The notes under the pieces were generated by a model. That model saw nothing but the letters and a program-made list of their open reading frames with translations, ran no database searches and was not told the DNA's origin. This document shows, piece by piece, positions 13,805-14,869 of a stretch of 14,869 nucleotides of DNA (position 1 is its first letter; the number at the start of each line of letters is the position of its first letter). The stretch lies in assembly GCA_030731695.1 (NCBI GenBank), contig JANQTK010000166.1, positions 3,305 through 18,173 on the forward strand, given 5' to 3'. The stretch is from Polaribacter sp. (lineage in GTDB: Bacteria > Bacteroidota > Bacteroidia > Flavobacteriales > Flavobacteriaceae). Made by a program: the position numbers and the translations under genes.

Positions 13805-14719
13805 TTAACTTACAAATGTTTCTCTTTTTAATATGTTATAGGTGGTTTTATTAATTTCATCTAAAATCATTAATAACCAGCTTTTTGGTTCATTTTCAAT
13901 GGTATAGCAATTTTTATTTTCTACCATTACAAAATTTTCTTTCTTATAGGTAGATGATAACAACAAGGCATCTTGGATATTGGTAAAATCGTCTTTTCTC
14001 CAGAAATAATGAATACGTACTTTCGATTCTTTCATCGCGTTGATCCATCTGTGCCAGTATAAAAATATTTCTTCATTATAGCTACTCAGTATCAATATTT
14101 CTTTTTGTTTTTCTTTAGTTTGAAAGTTTTCCCAAATTACACGTACTTTATCTTCGTCTTTATATTTAACATCAAAAGCACTGTCATCATGAGTATTGAA
14201 AAGAGATTTGTCTTCATAATTTGCCAATACTTCTTTGTATTTTGGCAAGTGTTTGTTGCTGTTTAAATAATATATTGCATTGATACTTGAATATAATTGA
14301 TCACTGTTATTTTTTGTGATAACTACGTCTTTGATTTGAAAAGGAATTAAGTTGTAATTTTTTTTGTGTAATAATTCTTTCGCAATCATTGCTCCATATT
14401 GTGATGCAATAATGGTAAATTCTTTCAATTTTAATTGGCTATATAATTTTATACAGTCATTAGCATGATTAAGTATGGAGTAGTTGTAATCTTTAGGTTC
14501 ATCAGAAAATCCAAATCCAGCATGGTCATGGATGATTACCCTGTAATAATCTTTCAACATATCAATTATTTGATGATAATCGTAAGAATTTAGAGGATAC
14601 CCACTTATTATTACAATAGTTTCTTTTTCTGTTGCTATTGGGTCAGTATCTATTACAAATAATTTATTGTTGTCAACACTTACAAATTTTCCTGAATCTT
14701 TCCAATCTTGAGCGTTCAT
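13805..14719 (-). CDS. Degenerate MEST-like alpha/beta-hydrolase fold protein, paralogue of the downstream gene
   Basis: This is a 304-residue protein from ATG 14719-14717. The frame stays open upstream to a TTG at 14767, but that TTG overlaps the promoter -7 box, and the ATG start aligns with the paralogue's start. It aligns along the N-terminal half with the next gene: SGYPLNSYDYHQIIDML (39-55), YYRVIIHDHAGFGFSDEPK (58-76), FTIIASQYGAMIAKELL (101-117). The oxyanion HG is SG. The elbow is ASQYG, with Gln107 where a nucleophile should be. The catalytic His region reads ENKNCYTIENEP, with no His. All three catalytic features are thus altered, so an enzymatic role is unlikely although the frame is intact. 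Possibly a binding or partner protein of its paralogue. Confidence 0.77.
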   Translation of the reverse strand: MNAQDWKDSGKFVSVDNNKLFVIDTDPIATEKETIVIISGYPLNSYDYHQIIDMLKDYYRVIIHDHAGFGFSDEPKDYNYSILNHANDCIKLYSQLKLKEFTIIASQYGAMIAKELLHKKNYNLIPFQIKDVVITKNNSDQLYSSINAIYYLNSNKHLPKYKEVLANYEDKSLFNTHDDSAFDVKYKDEDKVRVIWENFQTKEKQKEILILSSYNEEIFLYWHRWINAMKESKVRIHYFWRKDDFTNIQDALLLSSTYKKENFVMVENKNCYTIENEPKSWLLMILDEINKTTYNILKRETFVS

Positions 14720-14764
14720 GTTTTTATTTTTAGGGGATTTTAAATATTTTTTTGAAATACTCAA

Positions 14765-14798
14765 CAAAGTTATCGCATAATAGCATTTTAAAAATCAA
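14765..14798 (-). promoter_or_regulatory. Bacteroidetes-type promoter of the tandem hydrolase-fold genes
   Basis: TTG (14798-14796), a 23-nt spacer, then TAACTTTG (14772-14765), a perfect TAnnTTTG box. Transcription would start near 14758, about 40 nt above the ATG at 14719. Confidence 0.65.
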
Positions 14799-14803
14799 AA
14801 ATC

Positions 14804-14821
14804 GTATTTGGTTAGTATTTG
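14804..14821. repeat. GTATTTG heptamers 11 bp apart upstream of the hydrolase-fold promoter
   Basis: GTATTTG occurs at 14804-14810 and 14815-14821, just upstream of the -33 TTG. A related ATTTGAA recurs at 14829. The heptamer-N4-heptamer layout equals that of the TGTAACT sites but with a different sequence, so it may be the site of another activator. Confidence 0.4.
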
Positions 14822-14832
14822 AACGCTAATTT

Positions 14833-14864
14833 GAATAAGTGGTTCGTTTTAAAGAATAAGTGGT
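14833..14864. repeat. GAATAAGTGGT direct repeat, 21-bp period
   Basis: Perfect 11-bp copies lie at 14833-14843 and 14854-14864, two helical turns apart, about 35-65 bp upstream of the -33 element. They look like paired activator or repressor sites; the array may continue beyond the window edge. Confidence 0.5.
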
Positions 14865-14869
14865 ATTAT

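Noticed and set aside
14720..14767. A 16-residue N-terminal extension of the last gene from a TTG start
   Set aside because: The TTG lies inside the TAnnTTTG promoter box, upstream of the likely transcript start, and the paralogue aligns from the ATG at 14719.
1..14869. tRNA, rRNA, CRISPR array, insertion sequence or attachment site
   Set aside because: I found no cloverleaf, no spaced repeat array, no transposase-like protein and no terminal inverted repeats. Base composition looks even throughout, so there is no sign of a recent insertion.

Overview
The window is low-GC DNA with every recognisable gene on the minus strand. Several promoters match the Bacteroidetes pattern (TTG, a 17-23 nt spacer, then TAnnTTTG), and starts lie in A/T-rich leaders without clear Shine-Dalgarno sites. 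Protein style and promoter grammar suggest a marine-type member of the Flavobacteriaceae; the genus cannot be read from the sequence.

Layout, in the direction of transcription (right to left). (1) 14719-12923: a promoter preceded by short phased direct repeats, two tandem MEST-like alpha/beta-hydrolase paralogues that both lack the catalytic nucleophile, then a hairpin terminator. (2) 12651-3132: seven tightly packed genes with gaps of 2-11 bp. They encode a WS/DGAT acyltransferase with a C-terminal SCP2-like domain, a monoacylglycerol-lipase-like hydrolase, a second serine hydrolase, a 1076-residue PlsB-HAD-PlsC fusion, glycerol-3-phosphate dehydrogenase (GpsA), a small WRG-motif/coiled-coil protein and a SARP-like (winged helix plus BTAD) regulator. 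(3) 3110-1827: two tandem promoters with identical architecture, each with two TGTAACT heptamers 11 bp apart and 9 bp upstream of a TAnnTTTG box. They drive two paralogous phasin-like proteins, the longer with a histone-H1-like linker and a helix-hairpin-helix domain. A perfect palindromic terminator follows. (4) 1753-1: a promoter with an embedded palindrome, a TetR-like regulator and an AarF/ABC1/UbiB-family kinase that runs off the left edge.

Together the genes read as a neutral-lipid (triacylglycerol and/or wax ester) storage locus. GpsA makes glycerol-3-phosphate. The fusion protein could acylate it twice and its HAD domain might dephosphorylate phosphatidate. The WS/DGAT would cap diacylglycerol to triacylglycerol, with the SCP2-like tail handling lipid. 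The two hydrolases would remobilise or remodel acyl chains. The phasin-like proteins would coat the inclusion and perhaps tether it to the nucleoid, as PhaF does for polyester granules. The set of plsB-type, HAD-plsC, WS/DGAT and lipase genes resembles the mycobacterial Rv2482c-Rv2485c neighbourhood, here with two genes fused. The SARP-like protein is the natural candidate to bind the heptamer repeats. The pathway and the regulatory link are inferences; domains, motifs, spacing and repeats are read directly from the sequence.
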